Notes: generated by a model from the sequence alone, not told the origin. Shown: positions 23,515-34,716, counted from the first letter of the stretch. The stretch is 64,000 nucleotides of DNA from Sisyra terminalis (GCA_958496175.1 OY292275.1:3534001-3598000); one strand, 5' to 3'. Translations and numbers: made by a program.

Positions 23515-24060
23515 CATTTCATTTTTGTTATGGTTTTTGTCAGTATGGATTCCAAAGTTCTACTTGGTCTCAACTGATGATATGAAATAACATAATAGAA
23601 GCTTGAAGGCCAAAATACGAACGAGAGAATGACAGATTTAAATAGTATGTCGTTTAAGGAATTTGGAACCAGTTTAAGGTATTTATTATTTGTTGTCAAT
23701 TAAAATCACATTAACACCTGTTTCCGAATACATTAGTAACACCTTTGAGCTGATCTTTATCTCACATTTTGGCCTTCAAGCTTTCACTGTTATTTCATAT
23801 CAACAGTTGAGGGCAGGTAGGAAATTCTTTGCAATGTTAACACCTGTTTGGAATTTATCAAGTTTTGGTCATAATATTGATCATTATCGACCAAAGATTG
23901 ATAAAATTGAAGGTTGAATTTTTGTCTACCTGCATTCTATCGTACGATTCAAAAACAGGTTTATTGATTTTGATAATATTTTGTTTTCAGGTACATCTTA
24001 GTGTTTCGCCAAAAAAAAAATAAGAAGTTCACAAACAAGTCTTATTAAATATTAGAAAAA
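23515..24060 (-). repeat. Dispersed repeat R1, partial minus copy
   Basis: This is the reverse complement of part of 12000-12690: ACCAGTTTAAGGTATTTATT, ACACCTGTTTCCGAAT, TTTTTGTCTACCTGCATTC and a TTTCAGGTACATCTTAGTG segment. Frames at 23514-23917 are chance. Confidence 0.65.
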
Positions 24061-24834
24061 ATATAGTCTTCTAGCATTATTTTCAATTGCAATTTTTTAT
24101 CGAGGTCTAAAGAAATCTGAAATTATCCCGTTTGTAGTATCTTATATTACTTGGCTATCATTTGCCTCTTCTTTTACATAAATCGTTCAGTATTTAGACT
24201 GGCTATTACTTAAAACATATACATTGGTGCAGCACAAATATATTTTTCATTCATCCAAAATCAATGAGTTAATCTTTTGAATGTTTTACATTCTATGCTT
24301 TTAATACGCGACAAATTATGACCTTTGATTAATCATTGCATTATATAATCATAGCTTCTACTTCCAACCCCGTAATGACTCGGAAAAATTTATTTTAAAG
24401 TTTTCAATTCCAATAGATCCATCCCTATTTCGGTATTACATATTTGAATCAAGTGACATTTGACGTTTAGGCAACCATGTTTACTTCGATGATATACTGG
24501 TTGGATATACAACTATTTTTATGAAAAGTATTTTCCTTCTATAGTTTAATGTCAAATAAACACAATTAATTAGTCAATTTCGTACTCTCCTCCCCCCCTT
24601 AAAGAAATGTTTAATATCTTTAAATGTTTAAATTCTTTATGACCTTTAATTTAATATGAACTTTTAAGTTTGAATATCATTAGTTTGTTGAATTTTTGCA
24701 AAATATTAAATGCAAAACAACATTAAGGACTTAAATATGTGCATTTAAAATCACCAAAAACATTATGGCAATAAAGAGTTTTACATAAGGGTTATACATA
24801 ATAGTAAAAGCTTGATAATAGTAAATATAAAAAT
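24061..24834. other. AT-rich intronic DNA, nothing recognised
   Basis: No coding frame, shared repeat or strong inverted repeat is seen between the two R1 copies. Confidence 0.4.
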
Positions 24835-25580
24835 GTCAATTAAAGAATTTGGAACCAATTTGAGGTATTTATTATTTGTTGTCAATTATAATTGCATTAA
24901 CCCCTGTTTCCGAATCCATTAGTGACACCTTTGAGCCTATATTTTTCACACATTTTGGCCTTTAAGCTTCTACTATGTCATTTCATATCATCAGATAAGA
25001 GCAGATAAAATTCCTTGCCATTTCACACCTGTTTGGAATTTATCAACATTGATCATTATGGACCAAAGATAGATAAAACTGAAGTTTGAATTTTTGTCTA
25101 CCTGCATTCTATCGTACGATCAAAGAACAGGTTTATCGATTTCGATAATATTTTATTTTCAGGTACATCTTTGATTTCGCCCAAAATAACAGTATAAAAG
25201 AAGATTACAAACATGTTTAATCGAAATAGTTGTGCCAATATGTAATTCAGATTTCCCTAATGGTTCCAATTTAAAGACAGCATTACTGATTTGAAAGAAA
25301 CTTTGTAATCAAATTCAACTAATTTTTCTTCAGAAGTAAAGGTTGCCTATTTACGTTTAATTATTAATAATAAACGTAGCATTCAGAATAAGGGCCATTA
25401 AAATAAATAAACGGAGACCTATTAATTGGATTTAAATTGGACCCTTTAATTAAATAGTTATGTTTTTTTAAAGTATTAAAAAATCAGCATATTTTAAATC
25501 AGGGGTAACCAGCGCAAATGATATTGCGGGTCACTTCGGAAATGCATCATAACTCCGCGGGTCACTTTTAAAGTTATATC
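24835..25580 (-). repeat. Dispersed repeat R1 plus hAT-like end, minus copy
   Basis: This is the most complete inverted partner of 11940-12690. After the R1 body the sequence continues into GCGGGTCACTTCGGAAATGC, the right part of the hAT-like MITE at 11768-11971. R1 and the MITE therefore were copied together or inserted in the same arrangement. Confidence 0.65.
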
Positions 25581-25589
25581 TCAAATTCT

Positions 25590-26045
25590 GTGAACCAAAT
25601 AATCCGTAAATAAATCATCATCTATACATACATAAAAACCATCATCAAGTCTAATAAAGTCTTCACTAAAAATCACTAAAAACAGTAACAAGATTCCACA
25701 ATATTTCCGTGAAAATATCAGAAGTTAAGGGTCTAAATTTTTGAATATTAGTAAGAAATCTCATTTCTAGATCTTAATTACCGAAAGCGATAAAACGTTT
25801 CATCTATATAAAGCGCTTTGATTATGAAATTTCGATTGTTTATTAGACGTTATCCCATACAAACTTTGTCACCATTTTTCACTCTTTAAGGGGAGGAATT
25901 ATCAAAAACCCTTTCTTATTATAGATCTGCATCGTATAAGAAAAACATTTTCCAAATTTCATCGACACAAATGTGCACTTATCATGACTAAAAAGCTTTT
26001 TAATTTCGCACATTTGGACGTTATACATCAATATAAAATAACATA
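25590..26045 (-). repeat. RTE-like fragment, inverted relative to 10430-10720
   Basis: AACCCTTTCTTATTAT, GATCTGCATCGTATAAG, TTCATCGACACAAATGTGCA and TTTCGCACATTTGGACGT are the reverse complement of sequence at 10440-10720 inside the insertion that splits the Jockey fragment. It is a non-coding remnant of the same retroelement family. Confidence 0.65.
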
Positions 26046-26049
26046 TTGA

Positions 26050-26860
26050 TTTCTTGATGAAGAGGCTCCAGCCAGTACTGGTACTCTCCAGGAATTTGGA
26101 AGGTGATTTCTCGACTATCGACGCTTTAAGCGACGAGGAGAATTTTTCGGGTGCTGAGTAGAGAAAAGAATTTGCACTTCTGGGATTAGAATGGGAGAAT
26201 AGTTTATCGTGGAATCTAATAAATCTATCAGAGATCAGTTCGGAAATATAAGAGACATTGAGATCTTTGCGAACTACTTCATTTGGGACATAATATGAAA
26301 AACTTTCGACTGAAAAGCTTGAATACGCCATAATATTCGAGGGTTTTGTGGAGCCCCACAATTCTATTCCATAAATTAAAATAGGTCTAATAAGACTTTT
26401 GTAAACTATTAATTCATCCAGCACGTTTATGGAAGATTAATATCCTAAAAGTTTTCGTAGGAGTCCAAAGCGTCTATTGAGATCTTGTCGTTGGAATCTT
26501 GTGTGTAGATTCCACGTAAGACGATCTAGATAAAACCCTAGATAGCGAACTTCTGTGGATATTGGTGGCCATCGATGGTTATTTAAGGTAAACAGTAATT
26601 TTTACTTTTCATTTCTGGCACCAATTGATAATCAGGTCGAGGTTTTGCTGCATTTTATTGGTGGTTCGGAACAGATTCGAATCATTGGCAAGTATTACAG
26701 TATCATTTGCGTATGTGGTTATCATTGGGTGAGGATGAATTGGAATATCCGATGTGTATATGGTGTAAGGGATGGAACTCAATATACTACCCTGAGGAAC
26801 CCCGGCTAGGATGGATTTGAATGTAGAGAATTCAGATAAAAACATATTTACTATAAGCAC
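26050..26860 (-). pseudogene. Jockey-like reverse transcriptase remnant 1
   Basis: Reading on the minus strand: AGVPQGSILS (fingers/palm motif), a degenerate catalytic box TTYANDTVILAND (family YADDT; the second Asp is kept, the first residue pair is altered), then NHRWPPISTEVRYLGF and LDRLTWNLHTRFQRQ. The thumb-side region follows with YKSLIRPILIYGIELWGS. These are ordered as in Jockey-clade RT, but at least one frameshift or stop separates the pieces near 26600. The C-terminal zinc-knuckle region is not seen. This is an inactive remnant inside the inferred intron of the unknown gene. Confidence 0.85.
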
Positions 26861-26944
26861 TATTACTAATGCTTTTTTCGTTAATATTTCCTAATTGAGC
26901 AATCCTCGGGGTCAAAAATAAGGTTACTGTATTTTTTTTATATA

Positions 26945-27549
26945 TTGGGTTGGGGAAAAAGTTCGTGGCGATATTAAGGTATATTTGATATCTAGTTGTT
27001 TCATATTTTTTATAATCTCCCTCAAATTAAATATTGTCCATTTTGATCGACGACCTTCTGCCACTTGTCTGGAAGAGCAAGAATTCCATCGCTGTAGAAT
27101 TTGGTAGTTTTTTGGTTGAAAAACTGAATGAGGTGATTTTCACATGCCTCTGGTGAGTTCAGCTTAACTCCATTAAGAGAGTTTTGAAGCGACCGAAACA
27201 GATGAAAATCGGATGGTGCAAAGTCCGGATTATAGGGAGGATGCAACAAAATTTCCCATCCAAGCTCTTTCAATTTTTGTCGAGTTACTAATGACGTGTG
27301 TGGCCTGGCATTGTCCTGATGGAAAACTCGTTTTTTTGTTCTTACTCTCGTTATTTTGTTCCATTTTCGAAGACTTGTAAATGCTATTACACCTCACTGA
27401 TTTTAAAGAGTTTTATGTTCTTATGTAGACCGAAATCCCACGTTTTGAATACACTAACGTAAACTTCGATACAGGCAGGAATTAGGTTATAATAGATGAC
27501 GTAACGCGGCATATACGCTCAAACGCCACGAACTTTTTCCCCAACCCAA
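26945..27549 (-). mobile_element. Mariner element, internally deleted
   Basis: The inverted ends are TTGGGTTGGGGAAAAAGT at 26945 and its complement ending at 27549. TA duplications sit at 26943-26944 and 27550-27551. The length is 605 bp against about 1.3 kb for intact mariners. The minus strand keeps the transposase C-terminal part: HQDNARPHTS (second catalytic Asp), then YNPDFAPSDFHLF (third Asp of the D,D34D triad) and a C-terminus ending NGQYLI. The N-terminal DNA-binding half and the first Asp are deleted, so it can move only in trans. Confidence 0.93.
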
Positions 27550-27649
27550 TACATAAATCGGCCATCAGGATCTAGGTCCTATAATCCGATTTGATGACCG
27601 GAGCTGACGTGATGGAGATCACTCCCAGTGGAGGAATCTCCCTATGCCT

Positions 27650-28480
27650 CTACTTGATCACTAGGCCCATTTCTTTTTAGCCTTCTTTCATTTTGGTGCT
27701 CCAAAAGTGGCGGAATCAGGGGATTTGAGTGTTGACTCAACTTTCCAAAATGATTGGTGGTACTGGAGTACGGTAATGGAGTCGGTGACTGTTGAGATGT
27801 GTAAGTCTCTTCGGAGAGTCTCATTTGTGGCATACCATGGAGCATCTGCCACCTGTCTCAGGATCTTTGATTGGGTGGCCTCGATTAATTTAATGCTTGA
27901 CTTACTGGCAGAGCCCCACAGACCAGATTGGCACTATTACAGCTTTGTATATAAGAAGTTTATTCTCAAGAGAAAGTTTAGAGCCCCTACCCAACAGCCA
28001 GTATAACTATTTGAACCTCTTGTTAATATATTTTCGTTTTTCGAAGATGTGAAATTTCCAGGTCAGCCTCCTGTCCAGATGGACACCAAGGTATTTGACG
28101 GTGTCAGACGATGGGATCTCAGTTGAGTCCCGGGAGGGCCCGTTCCTTTCCTGAGAGTGAAGGTCACTTGGACTGATTTGGACTTATTGATAGTGATTTT
28201 CCATTTTTCAGCCCAAGTGCCCAGTATGTTTAAATGGTGCTGGAGGTACTGAGAGGCAATTATGGCGTCCTCATGAGTAACCATATTCACCGTATCGTCC
28301 GCGAATATCCCCGTCAAGGTGTTATCTGTGGTAAGCAGATCCGAGGTATATAATTAGTAGGGGCCCTAAAACACTACCCTGAGGTACTCCCGATTTAATC
28401 GGAAAGGAGTCAGAGTACTCATGGCCTACTCTTGTATTAAAGAATCGATCCTAAAATTTGAATCCATGATTCTAATGACT
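27650..28480 (-). pseudogene. Jockey-like reverse transcriptase remnant 2
   Basis: The minus strand reads FPIKSGVPQGSVLGPLL near 28400, FADDTVNMVTHED near 28300 (catalytic box FADDT intact), TWAEKWKITINKSKS near 28220 and KLLIYKAVIVPIW near 27955. A WYATNETLRRDL-type segment then lies near 27830. Frameshifts and stops separate the blocks. A different degree of decay and different sequence from remnant 1 show that two separate insertions occurred. Confidence 0.85.
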
Positions 28481-28519
28481 CTAAACGATTTTTTGTACTT
28501 ATTGAATACACTATGCTAG

Positions 28520-28760
28520 TTATTAAAAAAAAGGTTAACTTTTAAATACCTTTCCAACGATATATAACTCGCCTGTCTAAAGTCTTTTACGTAGGGGATA
28601 CTTTCCCATATTACTTCTGAAGGAATGATAAGTAGCCTATTGGTATACTAATACCAAATTTCATTAAATTTGGAATAAGGGAATTTTCTCCCTGAAATTC
28701 TATTCAAAATCAAAATATGCAGCCAGACGTAAGAATTTAACATATATTAGGATATAGATT
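28520..28760 (+). repeat. RTE-like 3' end beside a splice donor
   Basis: This shares CTTTTAAATACC or its variant, ATATATAACTCGCCTGTCTA, ATGATAAGTAGCCTAT and ACCAAATTTCATTAAATTTG with 14100-14434, and ends in ATATTAGGATATAGATT at 28760. Its tail lies about 15 bp beyond the donor dinucleotide at 28775-28776 of the unknown gene. Confidence 0.7.
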
Positions 28761-28776
28761 CCTCCAAAGAACATAC

Positions 28777-30529
28777 CTTGAGGACAACTAACAATATCAA
28801 CTTTCTCATCAACCATATTCGGTGGCATTCCACCACCATCCGTCTTCCCCACATTGGAATCGGACACGGTCGATTTACCATTGATTCCCCGACTCACAAG
28901 CCTCCACGTCTTCAACTTTCGATTCATCCAAATCGGATACCACTTTCGCAAACGCCTCCTCCCCGTCCAACCATTGTTCGCCAACATACTCCTACAAAAC
29001 GTGCACATAAACTGCTTATTACCATGTTCCGGACTTGGTCCAAATCGGCCGTCCATCGTGGCTCGATCCCGCATCTTCGAAAAGTGCGACACAAACTTGT
29101 TGTTCCTCTTCGTCCCGTTATACTGGACATTTTTCGGTTCCATATTTTGTTTGTTGAGAATATAATTCACTTCTACCTTCTCCATGAATCTATTGAAAGG
29201 ACTTGATTTCACTTCGTATTTGGTATCCGGTGTGGGCAATTCTTGGTTGGTCGTCTCTTCTTTTGGTGGGTCACTAGTCGGGGCACTTTCGGGATTGGAT
29301 TGCGACGTGGACAAATTCGTGTGGGAGTTGTACAATGTAGCAGACTTCGAAGAAGTTAAAGTAATATTTTGACAATTTCTTTCAATGTTTTTCTTTGAAC
29401 ATAACAGTAACGTGATTTTTTTGTTGTCTCGAAGATTGGCAAAGACTTGAGGACTATCCATAGCATTCTTGTTGATGTTTTTCACCGTGTTTCGAAGAAG
29501 TTCCATACGTTTTTTCCGTTCCAAGATCACCGGATTTTCTTCGATGTTAATCACAGGTTTGGTCTTCGGTGGTAGGACATTTAGTGAATAGATAAATGGT
29601 TTTTTCACCACTACATTCGTTTTATTTTCCGGAACTGCCAGTGAAGGGGTTGGCCCGTTTGATTTTAGCGATGGACGTTTGAAATTCATCGCGGTTTTGT
29701 TGTTGAGATCATTGGCCAATTCCTGGATCTTTTTCAACGGAAGAATTTTATTGGAAGTAGAACAAAAGTTAGGTTGGGAATAGACCTTTGGTTGCGGTGA
29801 TGGTTTTGGAGGAACATCATCGACTACTTCTGTGGTTTCTTCGGCAGGTTTTGTTGGTTCGGATTTGTGGGCTTTTGGGTGTTCCAACAGCGACGGTAAC
29901 ACGACTTTGACATCTTTCGCAAGTCTCGTTTCTTTTGAGTTGGCAACCCCGTTTTCTTTCGATTGATTTTCGATCTTCTGTAGCACGGACGTAATGCTCG
30001 TTTGAGGCGCATGCGCCACGGACGTAGCCAACATTTCCGTGTCCCGTTTCGATTCGTCAATTATGTCCGCCAAAGATAATTCACGTGAATCTGCCTTAAC
30101 GTTCGATTGAGCCAATAAATCACCAGATGCGTTACCAGCATCGCCACCGTGAGCAGCAGAAGACTCATTTGCCGCCGATTTTGGATCGCAACTGGAAAAA
30201 TCCAAATCACCGTCGTCAATACTTTCCCGGACTTGCGCACTATCGTGCATACGACCCACACTTCCGGTCCAACCAATGTTTGTTTTACTAATACTATCAC
30301 GCACACAGGAAATCGTTGGGAAATCATTAATTCTTTTGGCACTACTGAGAAATTTGGGCGAAAAATTCACTTGGTGGACACGTGGGCGTTGTGGTGCCGG
30401 ACACGCATTGCTGAACCACCAGGTGCACGATGTAAACCGATAGAGGTCTCTGTGACCGAATTCTTCTTTGATTCCCCTAAAGACCCCCCGTAACAAGCAG
30501 AAAGCAGTCATGAATGTATGTTTAGACAT
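28777..30529 (-). CDS. Large exon of an unknown, mostly disordered protein
   Basis: This is the longest open frame in the window. I start it at ATG 30529 (A at -3; MSKHTFMTAFCLLRG). The frame is open further upstream to 30667, but that part is AT-rich and atypical. An internal acceptor (CTTTAG) near 30480 is an alternative 5' end. The exon ends at a perfect donor AG|GTATGT (28777/28776). The ~584 residues are rich in Ser, Pro, Lys and Asn with no transmembrane segment. A Cys-Thr-Phe-Cys pair (509-512) is followed by a basic, Trp-containing stretch (GWTGRRRLRKWYPIW), which could be half of a zinc-binding site. I do not recognise the family. With the exon at 20899-21182 the product would be about 678 residues. 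Confidence 0.8.
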
Positions 30530-30827
30530 CTTTTCATCGGTTTTTTTTATTGGATTAAAATTTTTACGAGAATCTTGGATACATTTTTTCAGTAAAATTA
30601 AATTTCGAACAACAAAAGGGGTCAATTTGTAAAAATATATTAAAATAAATAAAACGATGTCAAACAATCATGGCCGACTAACGTTTTACAATCGAAACCA
30701 TGCATACCAATATACCATCCATCTTGTCTTCGGAAACAAAACCACGAGATCTACACCTGACCAGGAGGCAGGGGATTAAACACCGAAGATCGAAGCCAGG
30801 ATCAAAATTTGGTCAAAGAATAAAATA
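30530..30827 (-). promoter_or_regulatory. Presumed 5' flank of the unknown gene
   Basis: Directly upstream of the chosen start is AT-rich DNA with a stretch TATTTATTTTAATATATTTT (minus strand). Then comes a GC-richer block at about 30690-30790 that could be a 5' untranslated exon. No firm promoter motif is identified. Confidence 0.3.
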
Positions 30828-30945
30828 GACAAGTACTAGAAATGGTTTGGCAGGAATGCATGGGGGAAATTTTTTCAAGTTGGTATCTTTTTACGTCTTA
30901 TTTACTCCTTTACAAAATAAGGTTATTTTCACCACGTTTTGACAT
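30828..30945. repeat. Dispersed repeat, inverted partner of 10-128
   Basis: This is the reverse complement of 10-128, with shared GACAAGTACTAGAAATGG, GGAATGCATGGGGGAAATTT and ACCACGTTTTGACA. It lies upstream of the unknown gene. No coding content. Confidence 0.75.
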
Positions 30946-31367
30946 TTTAAATGGATATAATTCATGATTTTATACCAAAAAATAAAATAAAATACCAAAA
31001 TAAACTATTAAACAATACTGGTAATCGGAATACTGAAATAATTACTTCGTGTTTTTCTTATTATTGCTAATAATTTTATCATTTTTCCAGAAATTTTCAA
31101 AGCAATTCTCTGAAGATAAAACATATTTCCCGTCCATGTACAAAGTAATATATTCAACTGAAGAATTGTCCCAAAGATGCGGTAGTAGAGGGAGAGGCCA
31201 GTGAATTTAAAAAAACATATATTATAAGAAACAAAGAAGATGGTTTTAGTTAAATACGTCCGCTCTACCGCGTCCTCCAGTCCTACTTGGAGGATAGAAA
31301 ATTCTTTGTCAGCTACAACGAAAATCAATCGGGACTCCACCCGATCGGTGCTGGGGTGCCAAAAGGT

Positions 31368-31521
31368 CAAGGTTTATAAATTACACAGGTTGCACCATTA
31401 GAAAAAAAATATGACGTCACACGAAGAATTTTGAAATTTGAATCAGTCTGAAGATATGTACGAATTTCTTCTGGACACGTCATGTAGCGCATGAGGCCAC
31501 CTGTGTATTTTATAAACCTTG
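31368..31521. mobile_element. 9-bp-TSD MITE, copy 2 (inverted)
   Basis: A 154-bp copy in opposite orientation to the one at 18150. It starts CAAGGTTTATAAATTACACA and ends CTGTGTATTTTATAAACCTTG in near form. The flanks CCAAAAGGT (31359-31367) and CCACAAGGT (31522-31530) are a 9-bp duplication with one mismatch. Non-coding. Confidence 0.85.
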
Positions 31522-31632
31522 CCACAAGGTAACATATTGGAACCCATACTGTACCTAATTTATACGGCAGATCTGCCCAATATTATTTCCAATAAAATAA
31601 AATGCCAAACGACGTCATTTGAAAACAATTGT

Positions 31633-31803
31633 TGAAGTTTTGAATATTGGCTAAGGAGCTTTTAGAATCATTCCTATCCCATAAACTAATGAGCGTAATG
31701 GATTTGTTGGTAGGACCAATTGTGGTAATTTTATTTTTCCACCAGAACTACAAATTCAAATAGATTCACTGCTGTAATTTAACACCTTACCATACACCTT
31801 ACC
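31633..31803 (+). repeat. Fragment of the 12955 repeat, left half
   Basis: GAATATTGGCTAAGGAG, AAACTAATGAGCGTAATGGA and TTTTATTTTTCCACCAG match 13400-13505. The match continues on the other side of the foldback (TTACAATAAATATTAAGTAA at about 32822), showing that the foldback landed in this repeat. Confidence 0.75.
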
Positions 31804-32807
31804 AGCACACAAAAAAAAAGTGCTCTGTACTTTTGACCGGACCTACATAAATCAACGTATTTTGACCCCCTGAACACGAATCCGGGGTCGGTTTGACCCC
31901 GTACACCCTCAAAAATTCGAGAAAACTTTAAAAAACCGAAAAAAAATGGTTAAAACCGGCAGTTTTGGTGACATAAAAATTTTTTTGAACTAAACCGAGC
32001 ATGATTTTCATGTTTTTCGATCCGCTGAATACAAATTCGAAGTTTATGTAGACCATAAGCCGTTTTTATTGTAAAAAATTGCGGCTATTGTTCTAAAATT
32101 CGAGATTATTTGATGAAAATAAACTTTTAAATCTCTACAAAGGATATTTTGCATATTATTCTATTTCTGGAATATGATTTTTGAAGATTATTTGGCTAAC
32201 CGCGATTTTGTTATTTCTATAAATTTTTTACGATTAACAAAATTTTTTTTTAATTCCGCATCAATGAACTTCAAATTTATACTCAACAGATTTGCCAACA
32301 TGTAAAATTTATAATGATTTCATTAAAAATTTGATATTTATCACAAGAACTTTGATTTTTCTGAAATTTTCAGGGTTTTTTGCTATTTACATGGATTTCT
32401 AAGAATGGCTGGATCGAATACTTTCAAGATTTATGTTATGCGGATTAGAAAACATAAAAATCACGATTAATCTAGCTCCTTAGAGTTTTTGTACACAATT
32501 ACTGCAATTTCTCGCAATTTTCAAAGATTTTTTGCAATTTTCTTACAACTAAAACAGCTTATGATCTAAATGAACTTCGAATTTGTATTCAGCGGGTCAA
32601 AAAACATGAAAATCATGCTCGGTTTAGTTCAAAAAATTTCTGTCACCAAAACTGCCGATTTTAACCATTTTTTTCGGTTTCTTAAAGTTTTCTCGAATTT
32701 TTGAGGGTGTACGGGTCAAACCGACCCCGGATTCGTGTTCAGGGGGTCAAAATACGTAGATTTATGTAGGTCCGGTCAAAAGTACAGAGCACTTTTTTTT
32801 GTGTGCT
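31804..32807. mobile_element. Foldback family C (1,004 bp)
   Basis: The ends AGCACAC plus an A-run and GTGCTCTGTAC are mirrored at 32807. Arms of about 250 bp pair closely (GGACCTACATAAAT, AACACGAATCCGGGGTCGG, AAAACCGGCAGTTTTGG and their complements). The middle ~490 bp is weakly self-complementary. No ORF and no clear target duplication. The insertion site is documented by the uninterrupted paralogue at 13390-13620. Confidence 0.8.
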
Positions 32808-32849
32808 CGTGCAATTAACAGATTACAATAAATATTAAGTAAAATATGT

Positions 32850-34435
32850 ACATTGGAGTGATTAGGGTGTCCCAAAAAAACCAAACTTCTTTTTTTCAAA
32901 TTTCTGTTATGCATACCCGCTAATTTCATTTGAATGTTGTTAAAACGATTGAAAATAAATTTGTATGCACCTAAAGCCACTGCAATCCGTGCCGATTTGC
33001 ATCGAAATATGCCAATACTTATATGCAAAGGCCTACGGGAGCTTTCGAATTGTGGGCTTTTGTGGCTTATTTGTTTTGTAAGTACAATTAAATTAATTAA
33101 ATTAACTTAATAAAATAATTAATTAACTTATATCAGGCATCTACCACTTAAAAATGTAATTTTTAGTTCCAAAAACTTTAAAAATTTAAATAAACCGCCT
33201 TTGAAAATTGTTAAAGATTGCTTTGTAAATCAATGAATGCGTTGAGTTAAATGAAAAATTCACTGACCTCTACATTATTGAAACACAAATTTAGAGATCA
33301 GTGGAATCAAAGATACATATTTTCCTTTTGCTAACAAAACAAAACTACATATTTCGAAGAAAGTAATTGTTTTCTGATGTTAAGCTTATAACGCTTATAA
33401 CTGACAAAAATTGCTTTAAAAACTAAACATTGTTAGGTAAAAAAAACGGTTTTTTCATTCGATAGGTTACTTACTATGAACGCCTCCATTTATTTCTCCA
33501 TAGCATACTGTTTTTCAATAATTCCCAGCAATTTGGCATATTTTTTAAATTTTCCATTTCACTTATTAAATTGTTTTTAAAACAATGTTTGCCAAATATA
33601 ATCTTTAGTATTGAGTAAATTACTGGTAGTTTAAGGAAAATTAAGTTTTCACTGTTTAAATCAGAGAATCCTTGCATGAAACATTCCAAATTCAAATGGG
33701 CCGCCTTAAAATTTCAAATGTAGAAATTGATTAGATTGCTGTGGAAAGCAAATAACTAATTCACAATAAAAGTTTAAAGATCAGAGAAAATGTAAAAGCA
33801 TTCCTTTTAATTAACAATTAATATGTCTTTGTTGTCAAAGAAAAGCATAATTTACAAACCCAAAATCGCTGAGTGCAAAATTTTTGAAAATATCAACAAT
33901 TATCACATTTGGCAATGGTTATATAAACGCACCCATTGATTTCCAAGGCTGTCCAAGGCAATCTTTCCATGCCAGTCTTATTAAGTGTAATTAGGCGGTT
34001 TATTTTTAATTTCAGTACAGCTAATTAAAGATGTTATGGAGGTATGGATCAAATGCTACGAGACGAATAAAAAATTAATAGAATTTTCCTTATTCAGTGC
34101 TTAAGCACCTGTTAAAATTTTAAATCGATTTACTAAGTCGATAAAAAGTTATTACAATTTAAAAAATATTATAATTTTACACATGATCTTATGGAGATTC
34201 GGTAAGAAAAATGCTACCAGGCATCCCAAACTTTCAAAATATGTAGTTTTAATCTTTCGGGTACTAATTTTGTATAAGTTTAGCGGTTTTAGTACCTATT
34301 ATGCAAATCGCTTCCAAAAATTGGGCAGCTTTCACTCGTTTGAAGTTTCTCGCTAGACGTTTGCGAGCAACTTCATACTGTAGCATTTGGCGTCACAATT
34401 ATAATAAATATATATATCTCTTCGATCAAAATATT
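32850..34435. other. Intergenic, little recognised
   Basis: A short GGGTGTCCCAAAAAAACCAA near 32867 resembles the start of a common MITE, but no partner end is seen. The minus frame at 33474-33695 (73 codons, with NMPNCWELLKNSMLWRNKW) is unrecognised and may be a transposase relic. Confidence 0.4.
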
Positions 34436-34441
34436 TTTATT
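34436..34441 (-). terminator. Polyadenylation signal of NDUFA1
   Basis: AATAAA on the minus strand lies 36 bp past the NDUFA1 stop codon, a normal distance for a short 3' UTR. Confidence 0.65.
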
Positions 34442-34476
34442 GGCCAAAAATTAATACAAATGTTAGGGTTGTAAAT

Positions 34477-34716
34477 TTACTTTCCCTTCTTCGGTCCCTT
34501 GTCGGGTTCATCCGGGATTGATTCCAGCCCATTTGACATATATGGGCACCCGGTTAGGCGCCAATCCCGTTGGTACATCATACGGTCATAGCGTGTTAAA
34601 AGGGAACGCCGAAAGTCCACTCCCAGAAACAATCGATTCAGAAGGCAAGAAAAATTGCCCGGGATGTACAAAACGGTCATAATAATTACATAAGTGGGAA
34701 TTATTTCGTACCACAT
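34477..34716 (-). CDS. NDUFA1: NADH dehydrogenase 1 alpha subcomplex subunit 1 (MWFE)
   Basis: This is a single-exon protein of 79 residues. MWFE is a small accessory subunit of the proton-pumping membrane arm of mitochondrial complex I, needed for its assembly (family knowledge). The sequence starts MWYEIIPTYVIIMTVLYIPG: the MW(F/Y)EI start and the single hydrophobic segment (about residues 5-22) are the family signature. A basic stretch follows, then RDWRLTG, and the conserved NGLE near the end (family ...SKGLE...). Length is slightly above the usual ~70 because of a charged DEPDKGPKKGK tail. The reading frame is open four codons further upstream, but the first codon there is TTG, so ATG at 34716 is the start. 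No targeting presequence is visible; the N-terminal membrane segment fits the family. It is divergent from TMEM62. Confidence 0.92.
   Translation of the reverse strand: MWYEIIPTYVIIMTVLYIPGNFSCLLNRLFLGVDFRRSLLTRYDRMMYQRDWRLTGCPYMSNGLESIPDEPDKGPKKGK

Larger units (their letters stand above)
21183..28776 (-). other. Inferred 7.6-kb intron loaded with transposons
   Basis: The interval between donor GTATGT (28776-28771) and the acceptor ending at 21183 holds a pogo-like element, two R1 copies, two Jockey RT remnants, a mariner derivative and RTE-like fragments. No further host exon was recognised in it. The intron is inferred from phase and splice signals, not from transcript data. Confidence 0.55.

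Noticed and set aside
26555..26809. 84-codon plus frame
   Set aside because: It is the antisense shadow of the Jockey reverse-transcriptase remnant, whose motifs are on the minus strand.
28778..29206. 142-codon plus frame
   Set aside because: It is antisense to the 1.75-kb exon of the unknown gene, which has the longer frame, a perfect donor and a phase-matched partner exon.
30530..30667. 46-codon N-terminal extension of the unknown gene
   Set aside because: AT-rich, hydrophobic and unlike the rest of the protein. ATG at 30529 has a better context.
33474..33695. 73-codon minus frame with a Trp/Cys-rich end
   Set aside because: It feels like a transposase or gene relic, but I could not match it to any family, so it is not called.
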